Assembly: GCA_000231825.2 (NCBI GenBank)
Contig: JH720294.1
Coordinates: forward strand, 1,998,662 to 2,062,661
DNA: 64,000 nucleotides
Origin: Tetrahymena elliotti 4EA
Taxonomy: Eukaryota > Ciliophora > Oligohymenophorea > Hymenostomatida > Tetrahymenidae
Direction: 5' to 3'
Shown here: positions 39,126-49,287 of the stretch, in pieces
How the letters are laid out: the number at the start of each line of letters is the position of its first letter
How positions within the stretch are numbered: position 1 is the stretch's first letter
The notes under the pieces: generated by a model
Told to the model about the DNA's origin: nothing
The model's database searches: none
Seen by the model: the letters and a program-made list of their open reading frames with translations, nothing else
Position numbers and translations under genes: made by a program

Positions 39126-39591
39126 AAATCCTATTTATAAAATCTATAACAAATTTAAATTTTAAAACTACTACTACTGCTATAAAAATATTACTTTTCA
39201 TTTATTTGTTAACAAATTTTCGTATTAAAAATAAAATATAACAAACTTATTAAATTCTTGCATTTTATCTTAATTTTTGATAATATTTTATTTTTAAATA
39301 TTTTACTTTGTTAAATTTTTGATAGATAGATAGATAGATGTAATTTGAATAAAAGTCAAAAAGAAATGAATAGAATTTATTAGTCTTTTTATTTAAATTT
39401 TTTTCTTGATTAACTTTTAAAATAAAAGAAGATTTTGGTTAACATTATAATTGTATAAATTTGTTGACATTTGAAAAAGATTTGATAAAATAAAATATAA
39501 TGCAGAAAAATATTAAAATTTACAACAAATTATAATATGTAATAAATTATTTTACTTTTTTATCATTGAAAGATTAAATTAATAAAATAAA
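39126..39591. other. Intergenic region between gene F and an LRR gene
   Basis: AT-rich, with a (GATA)n microsatellite at 39321-39339. The start codon and first exon of the next LRR gene are expected here but could not be placed. Confidence 0.5.
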
Positions 39592-41700
39592 AAGTTAGTT
39601 AACTCCTCTTTTGAAGAACATATTTCTCTTCATATTGACTTGAAGTAACATTTTTTATTTTTTATATCTTTTATCAAAAAAATAATAAGCCAATAAAAAT
39701 TAGAAAGGAAAGATATTTTAGAACTTGGGAGTTGTTTAGTAAAATGCATTAACCTAACCAAATTAACAATATATTTGATGTAATTTTTTTTTATTGGAGA
39801 AATTTATCTTAAAATATTTAAAAAACAATTAAAGAATATTTATTGCTTATAACTTTTAAATAAAAATTTATTTATAAATAATTTAATTTAAAGAGATTGC
39901 AATATTGATAATCAATCTATTTCTTAACTTAGTATTTATCTGGCAGATTTAAAGAATCTAGAAATGCTTAATTTATATCTCTAGTAAATAATAAATTTAG
40001 ATTCTTAACTTTTAAAATTTCAAAAAAATGGATTAATATTGATTGAAATAATACTTTTCATGATTAAATATTTATTATCTATTGAGGAATTTATTGAATT
40101 ATATTTTATAGTAAAAATATTATTGGAGATGAAGGAATATCTTTTTTAGGGAAGAGTTTACAAAAATGTGAAAAACTTAAATAATTAGAAATATTTTTAA
40201 CGTAAGAATTTTATTTGTTTAAAAATATAACTGTTTGTTTTCTTTTTTTAAAAAGTTTATTTAAAATATAATAAAAGTAAAAATTTAATTAATGCTAATG
40301 GTGCAATCGGCTTTGGTTAGCAATTAACTAAATGTAGAAACCTATCAACTTTAATCATTTCTTTCTAGTAAGCAAAATTAAATTTGAATCTTAATTGTTT
40401 CCACAATAAATATTAATCTTAGAAAACTGCTCTCTTTTTTCTTAAGATAGTTAGTTTATTTTAATTTTTTTAATATGAAAAGATGGAATTATATTGGCGA
40501 TGAAGGTCTTCAAGGTTTTATTTCAAATTTACTATAATCCACTGCTCTGATCCATTTAGATGCACTGTTTGGGTATTTATTTTCTAATTATTTTTTTTCA
40601 GGAAAAAGAACAAATTTAAAATGAAAATCATCAACAAAAACTTACAAATGAAAATAAAAATTTATTATGCATCATATTTAAATACCTTATTGCTTTTTAG
40701 TTTTTGTAATATAGGCACAAAAGGTGGGTTATATTTAGGTCAAGTTTTAGCAAAATTTAACAATCTGAAATATCTAAGGATCTCATTAATGTATTAAAAT
40801 AAATCTTGTTTATACTCCTAACTTAGATTTAATAAGAATAGATATTTTCTAAATTTAATTTTATAAAAAAATTAAATAATTAAAAGGAATAATTAAATTC
40901 AATCTGAAGGAGCAACAGGTTTATTTTAGGGTTTACAAAATTGCTCTAATCTTTAAACTCTTAAATTATGTTTACTGTATAAATATTGTTATTTCTTTAT
41001 TTCAATAGTAATTGCTAATTTGAAAAATAATTTTAAAGTTCTAGTAATATCGAGGCCTAAGGTATAGTTAGCTTATCCTAAGCTTTATAAAATTTAAGTA
41101 ATATATCAAACTTGGAATTGGTTTTAGGGTAAATTATTTAGAAATATGTTACTATTTCAATTTATTTTTTATCTTTTCAATTTCTTTTATGTTTAATTTA
41201 GTTTTTTTTTAATTTTTGTTAAACTTATTTATTTAAATGATAAAAATTAATCTTTTTAAGAGAAAATAATTTTGGTAATGAAGAGCTATTCCAGTTAGCC
41301 TCTGTATTAGTAAATCTAAAACAACTATATAGCCTCAGTTTAGACATTTAGTAATATATTTATTATGTTCTATGATTCTGATTTTATTTAATTTCTTAAA
41401 TTATTAACTCTTTATTTAGTATAGCTAAATATGCTTTTTCAAAAATTTTAATTTATATCAATTAAATAATAAAAGAGCCAATAATTTAAGTAGTCATGAC
41501 ATAGAACAATTTTATTAATCTTTAGCTGGGATGAAAAATATCCATATTTTAAGCTTAATTTCCTTGTATAATTCTATTTTATTAATACAATTCAAATAAA
41601 AATTTACATTATTTTAAGTTCTGATTAATTAGGTTAGAATACCAAGAGAAGATTTAAAAAAATGATAAGATTAGTAAAGAAAGACTTTGAATATATATGA
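39592..41700 (+). CDS. Leucine-rich-repeat protein, one repeat per exon, 5' end unresolved
   Basis: Successive short exons each encode one LRR, with splice donors usually right after the LxLxL strand. Readable repeats lie near 39600 (ISLHIDL), 39725 (LGSCLVKCINLTKL), 39900, 40120 (IIGDEGISFLGKSLQKCEKL), 40290, 40475, 40715, 40900, 41045, 41265 and 41510. They are more diverged from one another than the 16.8-18.7 kb repeats and their introns are not alike, so this is an older array. The last exon ends in a basic stretch (IPREDLKKMIRLVKKDFEYI) and TGA at 41698-41700. No other domain is seen. Probably a protein-interaction protein. The start codon and some exon borders are unresolved. Confidence 0.6.
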
Positions 41701-42195
41701 GTTTGAATGATTAATTAAACTAATTACTTTTTTAAATTAAAAAAAATATTTCTCATAAAAATTTATAAACAAATTAAATATTTTGTATAAATACTTTCAT
41801 TAAAAACTTTAATATTTCATTTTTATTGTAAAAATAAATAGCATCAAACATTAATAATAACAAAGAAATTATATTAAAAATCGTTTATGAAAGTTTTTAA
41901 ATTAATTTAAAAAAACAAAAATTTATTAAAAGAATTTAATTTTTTAGTTAAACAAAAGATTTATTTATAAAATTTAGTTTTTTATTGATTTTAAATCCTT
42001 TAATAATTATTAAAATAAGCAAACATAATTAAAGAAAAATGTTCATTGTGATTGAATTGATTTTTATATTTGTATTATTTTATAACTTAAAGCATATTTT
42101 TATCACGCTTTTATGCAAATTATTTAATAAGTATTAACAAAGGGTTTTTTAATTAATTAAGAAATAAATATATAATTAGTTAGAATTAATTTTTG
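41701..42195. other. Intergenic region at the strand switch (convergent 3' ends)
   Basis: About 0.5 kb of AT-rich DNA between the 3' end of the + strand LRR gene and the 3' end of the minus-strand CEP19-like gene. No coding sequence seen. All genes to the right are on the minus strand. Confidence 0.6.
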
Positions 42196-43602
42196 TCATA
42201 TGTCTTCATCCCATTCATTGCTTTCATCTGGATTAAATTCTTCTTCAACGTTATATTTATATCCCTTATCTCCAGGTTTTAGACTGTTTTTATTAAATAA
42301 AACTTCCATTTTATTTTTATGTTTTTATAGCTCTTCATTAGATAATTTATTTAAATTGTAATTGTTGTAATCAATTTTATAATCATCTTCATCATCTTCT
42401 TCTTCTTAATCCTCTTCTTCCTCTTCATCCTCATCATCTTTATAGTAATCATATTCATCTTATTATTACATTTTACTTGTTTATATGCTACCTGCTCCTT
42501 TTTTACTCCAAGCATATTTAAATACTTCATCTGCATTTTCATAATCTTCTTCTTCATCTTCTTCATCATCATTACCTCCTCTTAAGTAACTGGGTTTACT
42601 GCCATATATAGAAGAAGCAGCTGCAGTTTTTGAGTTAGCACTAGATGATCTAATTTAACTGGAGCCTGTCAATAAAGAAGCAGCTGTTGTAGATGAAGTA
42701 GCACCTCTTATTCCAGAACTTGCTCCTTTAAAATCATTTCCAGTTAAAGGTGCTAAACTATTTGATTTTTTAGGTGGTTCTGATTTTTTAGGAGGTTCTT
42801 TTTCTACCTTTGATTAGGATGGCTTAGCTGATTTAGCATTATTTGTTTTGCTTCCATTACTTAGTCTTTTCTACAAATGTGAAATTAAAGCTGTTATTTT
42901 TTAAACAAATGAATATGTAATTATTTTTTGATTTGAAATGAATAGAGTAAATTACATTTTAATTGATCATCAGAAATTTAATCATCATTTAAATATGATT
43001 CATGCTTTTTTCTTAAATATTCAATAGCATCTTTTGCATCAGTGTCTTTTTATAGTTTTTTTAATTTCATTTTATGATGATAAAGTTTTCCAGAATCAGG
43101 ATCTAAGTATTCAAGAGCTAATTTGTGTTAAAATAAAAATGATAAATTTGATTGTTTCAGCTTTTAATATTCTATCATTACTTATTGTTGGAGGATCATA
43201 CATTAAACCAAATCTTTTTGGAATTATTTCCTAACCATATTTAGTTTTTGCTCCTTTCTATGATGATATTGGCTTGGACTATTTTTTATTAGTTGTTGCA
43301 GATGCAGCTGCTGCTGCAGTGGATTTTTAACTTGTTGTTTTAGAAGCAGCTTAAGTACTTTTTGATGCATCTTAAATTGATTTAGTTTCCCCAAATCCTC
43401 CTCCAAAACCTGATGTATAAGAAGAACTAGGTTTTTTTGTTTGAGATGTCATTAATGCTGAAGAAAGTCCACCTGACAGTCCTCCGTTTTTAGAAAGAGA
43501 ACCCGTTAAACCAAATCCTTTTTTAGGCTCTGATGAACTACTTCCTCCAATAGAGAAATTATATGGATCATTTTTACTTCCACCTATAGAAAAATTGTAC
43601 AT
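42196..43602 (-). CDS. CEP19-like centriolar/basal-body protein with low-complexity extensions
   Basis: Exons 43602-43182, 43117-42956 and 42890-42196 join to 1,278 bp (425 residues), stop TGA at 42198-42196. Three blocks match what I know of CEP19, in order: PPTITLEYLDPDSGK near residues 137-151; KHESYLNDDQISDDQLKSL near 182-205; and, near the C-terminus, LNKLSNEELQKHKNKMEVLF with KPGDKGYKY and a WDED end. Animal CEP19 is about 165 residues. This one is longer through a Gly/Ser/Ala/Lys-rich N-terminus and a Ser/Ala/Lys plus acidic linker between the conserved halves. CEP19 acts at centrioles and the ciliary base with RABL2, fitting a ciliate. The start at MYNFSIGGS is my choice; the frame stays open further upstream, so the N-terminus is uncertain. 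Both introns are 64-65 bp. Confidence 0.75.
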
Positions 43603-45179
43603 ATTGCTTAAACTTTCTGGCAAAATTTGTTTGATCTTTAAAATAATATTGATATATTTTTCTACTAAAATTTCTTTGATAAACCTAAAATTTTTGAAAA
43701 TTTAGTTATTTAATATTTTTTTAAAGAAAATGGGATTAATTATTTCATATAAGAAATCATCTTTTGATATGACTGATATAAATAATAGTTGTTATTGCAA
43801 ACAAACTATCATTTTTTCAATCTATGAGATCATCTTATAATATATATTAGTTAATTTATTTATGGATGGAAGTAAACATAACATAAAGGTTAAACAAAAT
43901 TAAAACTACCATTACCCTGTCTAAAGTGCGGTTATTAAATTAAATTTAATATTTTTTGTGCTTCTTCTACTTCAAGTATTTCAAGAGTTGCAAAATATTA
44001 TTTCATATTAAATAATATTAAATCAAAAATAATTAAGAAAATGAGAAGATATGACTGAGAAGAACAGAATTATTAAAGTACATAATTTTTAATCTTTAAA
44101 TATTCACATTAATCAGCTTATGTATGAAGGATTCAATATTATACAAAATTTATAAAAATCAATGTATATTTTTTTGCTTCTACTTCAAGTGCTTTTAATG
44201 TGATTTCCTATTAAATAACATAGATTATGAATTAATAAAAAAAACTTCATTAAAATTAAAAAAATTTAAATAAGTGTGAATCTATGGTAGAAATTAAAAT
44301 AGCAAAATATAATTATTTCTATATAAATTAGACTTAAATTTTCATAATCAGTTTATTTAAACAGAAAATATTGCATAAAAACTATACAAAATCAAAATAA
44401 ATTTTTGCTTCTACTTCAAGTGTTGAAAAATTTTATTTATAATTTAACAAAGACATAGCTTAATTATTAATAAATTAATTTTAATCCAAAATAAAAAGAA
44501 ATTAAAGCAAACGAGAAAATTTTATTAACTTTTATTACAAATGATCATTTGAATAATATTAAATTTGAATATTTAAATGTTCAAATATATCAACTTCTTT
44601 ATCTACTTCAGTAAGAATAGCAATATATTTATAATAAACAAAATGAAAATTTTATACATCTACTTTTTTCGCTACACAAGATTATTTCCTAATCTTAACG
44701 AAGTGAGATAAATAAAATTAATTAGTTCATATGAAATTGAAAAAAGATATCCTATAATGAAGAAATGAAAACCCTAAAAGAAAGCAATAAATTTAATTTA
44801 TGTTTCAGTTATGCCTTTAAATTATCCTTCAACTCTTCAACTGAAAGACTTGCAAAAAGATGGAAATTAAAAAAAATGAATGAATGATCTCTAAAATTTT
44901 TTAGTAATTTGAAACAAATTTTTTGTCACATTTTTAGTTTAATAAAAACTGAACTTTTTAAAGGTAAATAAATAGCTTTATAATTAAGTCTAACTTCTAA
45001 ATTAATATTAAGAATTTGAATAAATATACATGAAGACTTACTAAATATTGTTATGAGTTGAGAAAAGGGGAAAATTGTTTGTTTTTCTTTATTACTCTTG
45101 TACTTTTTATTAATTTAATTAATTTTCAACAAAATAAAATTTAATAATTTTTGAATATTTTTTCATAACAAAAGAAGAT
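43603..45179. other. Intergenic region with a recurring 15-bp motif
   Basis: No gene is called. The sequence (G)CTTCTACTTCAAGT appears at 43964-43977, 44176-44190 and 44407-44421, with a weaker form TCTACTTCAGT near 44602, spaced about 190-230 bp. The three strong copies are preceded by a T-rich run. On the minus strand the motif reads TLEVEAK-like in one frame, so these may be remnants of short repeated exons. No open chain links them. Confidence 0.5.
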
Positions 45180-48100
45180 TCAAACATTGATGAATTAGGA
45201 TGCATTTTTTTTGAGAACACTATATTTAACTTTACCTAAACCCTAGATATTTTAAATAACGCTTTTTTTTCCTATATTTTTTCTATTTTATTTACTCTTC
45301 GCTTAAATTTCTGATTCTTTTTTCCTCTAATACATTTTATGCTATGCTAGCACAAACTTAGAGTTGCCTTGCTAAAAGTAGAATTCGTAATCTTTCAGCT
45401 TGTCAAAATACCACATCACCATTTCTTAATGATTTAAATTTACTTAAACAGTATCAAACTAAATTGTATGACTTGCAAAATTTTGTTAAAACTTTATTCT
45501 ATCATCTAAGGACAATGAAGAATCTTTATTGATCATTTTACTTAAACGTTAGGATCTTTCTTTTTTATTTTTCTTTTTTTAATCTATTTAAGTCATGCTA
45601 CCCTTAGATATTTTATTGATTTCATCTTAAAAGAATAATTCTACTTCAGGTACTTTTCCTATGCTACCTCTATACTTACTATTTTCTCGTTTAGTATTTG
45701 AATTTTAACATCTAATTTTGGGTTGTATTTGATCTTATTAAGAACCTTACTGCCTAATTTTTTTTTCAGATTTTTAATTTTCATATTGCAATTGAGCTTC
45801 TTTTCCTTAGGCTGCCTAGTTACTTGCTTGGGACATATAAGTATTCACATAGTTTTTATAGTAATCTTTATTTGTTTGTTCATTATTAGTGTTGAGAGAC
45901 AATAATAATTCTGAGTCCTCTAATTTAATCTTCGCTGAACTGTTATCAAATATTGATGGCTTCCTTTAATTTTTTTTTTCTTCTTCCTCATTTAACTCTG
46001 TATTTGTAATAAATATTTTATTTTCCTAAACCTGAGTTGAAAGTAGATTTTGCTAATAATTAATGCTTGGTTCACTTTCATATAAAAACTAATGCTGAGA
46101 ACTCTCATCAGTAAAAGACTCATCTTCATTTTAGTTTAAAAGAGCTTCATCTTCTTCAATCATTTTTTCGAGGTATTTGACTCCCCTTTCAAAGACTGTT
46201 TGAATCATTTTCAGGGAATTTTACTTCTACTTTGATGGTCTAATTTAAAATTTTCTATCCTGCTTAAAGCTTTGAGTCATTTTGACTACTTACTTGACTG
46301 ATTCTTTGTTGAAGTGAACAAGGGTACAGCTACCTTATAGATGCTTAAAACTTCCACATGCAGTGCATTTTATGTTCATTGATTAATAGTTTTCATACAA
46401 TAAAATTTTATCTTTCATTGAAAAGAAAGTTTGAAAATCTTTTGGATGATCTTTTATGACTTCTAAGAAACTCTAATTGCTGATTTTTGCAATTTTAGTA
46501 AATCCTTTTGAACGGGCAGAGGCACTACGAGCCATTCCTGTAAAAAAGTTAATTTGTCCTAAAATGTTTCCAGTTTTCAAGAAACAAATAGTTTTGTGTG
46601 AGTTTTTGTCTTATTAGTTTTAATTGTAAATTTCTACTTAACCTTCAATTATCATAAGAAGAGCTGAATCAGAAAAATCGTTTTCTTAAAATATAACTTA
46701 ATTGGGAAAGTAAAATATTTCCTCACATTAAGTTGCTAAATTTTCTAAAGTATACTAGCTGAAATTATTCTTCAAAAAATCGATTTTTGCTAGTATCTGC
46801 TAAAAATATTCCTTACGCATAAGAGTTGTGAGTTCACTAGAGATCTTAGATAATACATTTTAAGTTTCTTCATTCATTTTTTAATAGTTTTTTTCATAGT
46901 AATATTCTAAATAGATGTTAACTCTTCTTTACAAGCTCATTGAAATATTCTTTTCCCTCATATAGTCATTAATTATATTCAAATCACTTTTTTTGTTCTC
47001 TTCGCTAGCATTAATATCTTCTAATATGCATCCAGTTGCATTTAGCATGTATCCTATGATAATAACAATAAAAGGCATGATAACACAAGTAAAAGTAGTC
47101 TGTAATACTGTGTATGCAGTATTAGAACCTGTTGTCATCAAAGTTAGAGCCCAATAAATAGAAAGCAAGTAAGCTTTCCACCAAATATTATCAGCTCCAA
47201 ATGTGTCAGCAAACCAAGTCTGATGTTCACCGATCAATTTAGTCTCAATTATTGCTATTATGTACCACAGACATGCAATAAAATGGGCAATAACAAATAA
47301 TTTGAATATCAAATTAATTAGTTTCATTATGTAATACCTTTTCATCATCATGCATAAACACTTTTCTAGTTCATCAAAATCAGCTTAAATACTCTTTAAT
47401 TTAATAAAGCATATGACCTGTAAAATATAGTTTATAGGTGTCATGGAGAAACTTTATTATTCATTGTTGTACTGCTGTAAGTTGATAGTAAATAAACAAA
47501 ATATAGGTAATACATCAAAGAATGCTCTTTTTTAAAAATAAAACAGAAATATTTCTTTTCTTGAAGTAACTATTATAGAATCTTGATGAATTGTTGTATT
47601 CAATTTTCTAAAAATCTCTAGACCCCATAAAATCAAAGTTGTTTTATAAATGTAGACCTGGTATTCTGTAAGCACACTCTCGTAAACAAGGATAATAGAG
47701 AAAAGTAGGTAAAAAAAGGTGTTGTAGAATATAAAGATTAAAAGAAAGAATAATCCTAGCTTGCTTTATTGATTTGTAATTGGAATTCTGCTTAAAAAAT
47801 TAGAAAATACTTTATTGCATTGTTGTGCTAATTAAATAGCTATTCTTTTAAATATGTTTCCTTATTAAATTTCTAAATATCCATCACTTTTGTCATTTAA
47901 CGTTCTATGTACACTATCCAATTTTAAAAACTGCTATCTTCCACTGAGAGTGAAGTTGTTATAAAAATGTATTAACCTTTTCTTTATAACCAAAACCATT
48001 GCAACGTTTAAATCTGAAAGATTTTTACACTACCTTTTCTATCGTTAAGTAGTTGGAACATTAAGTTTTTACGTCTAACTATCATTGTTTTTGATGCTGG

Positions 48101-48611
48101 TGTTCTTCTTAATTTAATTTGTATCATTTTCTTTAGATTAAAGTTAATCATATTGATCTTCATCAAGGTTATCACCATCGTTGATCTTCGAATTACTATA
48201 TCTTATGCTTTTATTAGTTTGTAATCTAAGCTGATGTGGATTATCAGAGTATTCATTATTTTTTTTTATATATCTCATTTAAAAAGAATTGCGATTACTG
48301 ATGACTTAGTGGTTACCTACACTACATCTACTAATTACACTTTTTCTTTCTTATTCTGTGGCTTATTTGCTATTATTAATCATGCTTTCCTTTGTATATT
48401 TATTGTCTTCTTCAGTATTATTTTTATCATTGTATAGATCATTATTCTTATAACTTATAAATGATGGATCATTTTCTAAAGAAAAAATAGTATCGTCTCG
48501 TAGATTCATATTTTTAAACTTTTATCCCTCATCTGTATCATAAATTTCTAAGAACTGCTTTTGTTTTGTATGGCAAGTTTATGAATCTATAAACTAATTA
48601 GCAAAACTCAT
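45180..48611 (-). CDS. Cyclic-nucleotide-binding cation channel, tandem paralogue 1
   Basis: One open frame without introns, 1,143 residues, start MSFANQFIDSQ, stop TGA at 45182-45180. Order: polar N-terminus; family motif SVHRTLNDKSDGY near 235; membrane segments S1-S6 about 282-527, with S5 containing HFIACLWY and a pore loop TLMTTGSNTA near 490; SEENKK C-linker; cNMP-binding domain about 607-730 (GNILGQINFF with MARSASARS); CCHC zinc-knuckle motif C-x2-C-x4-H-x4-C near 742-756; long polar tail with WYFDKLKDYEFYF near 1090. It belongs to the EAG/KAT/CNG-like superfamily. The filter lacks GYG, and S4 (around CFIKLKSIQADF) has few positive charges, so neither K+ selectivity nor voltage gating can be assumed. 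The frame stays open upstream of the chosen ATG without another Met. Confidence 0.85.
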
Positions 48612-49287
48612 GGATTCTTTCCTTTCAATATATGAACTTGCTCTAGTTAATTCTACTTATTATCGTTCAAATTTATTAATTATATTTATTACTCTACTTT
48701 TTAAAGAACTCTTTTATTAAATTAATATTAAACATCATATTTAAAAAACTCTAAAGTTTTAAATAAAAGTATCAAAAAGTATGTCCCCTTTTGCTGCTCG
48801 TGTTGTAGCTGTCTGAGCCTTGCTTACAAAAATAAAAAGTCCAAGTAAAAAGTAAACAAATTTTCAAATAAAACAAATATGTAAATAATATACAGTAGTT
48901 TGTTTACTAGTTAATTAACTTATTGAGTTAAAAGTTATTACTTATTATAAGTAATTAATGTAATAAAATCATTATTTTTTAGGGAAAAATTATAAAATAT
49001 ACATTTACATTTACAAGGGTTTTTTTATAAAATAATTTTTGAATATAAAATTAACATTTTTTTTTTAGTGTTTTAGTCTATTGATGGAGATTAGCCTTGA
49101 TAAAAAAATACCACCTCCTAATATTAATACCTTATTCTTTATTATTTCTGAGTTTATTAGTGAGATAGTTAAATCGATGGTTTGTTTTGTTTATTGCACT
49201 TCAAAATATGCTCCTCCTCCCTAATCAGCACTATGGAAGGTTTATTTTATTTATTTATTATGATTTTGATGATAATTACAGTGATTA
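48612..49287. other. Intergenic region between channels 1 and 2
   Basis: Contains the 5' flank of channel 1 and the 3' flank of channel 2. A stretch at 49080-49250 is less AT-rich than its surroundings and open on the minus strand in a frame different from channel 2. I see no start, splice context or family in it. Confidence 0.5.
48683..48701. promoter_or_regulatory. 19-bp element shared upstream of channels 1 and 3
   Basis: TATTTATTACTCTACTTTT lies 72 bp upstream of the channel 1 start and recurs exactly at 58895-58913, 28 bp upstream of the channel 3 start. The two reading frames over it differ, so conservation is not explained by coding. It may be a promoter or 5' UTR element, or just residual duplication identity. 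Confidence 0.4.

Noticed and set aside
42351..42572. Minus-strand Met/Lys-rich frame
   Set aside because: It is the out-of-frame shadow of the acidic stretch of the CEP19-like gene.
45723..45905. + strand hydrophobic frames here and at 48234-48437 and 50809-50991
   Set aside because: They are antisense to the polar parts of the channel genes, whose minus-strand frames carry the conserved motifs.
49080..49250. Extension of channel 2 through a less AT-rich stretch to a TGA at 48971-48969
   Set aside because: A first reading suggested it, but position arithmetic showed this stretch is in another frame. The true frame ends at TGA 49290-49288, giving a length like its paralogues.
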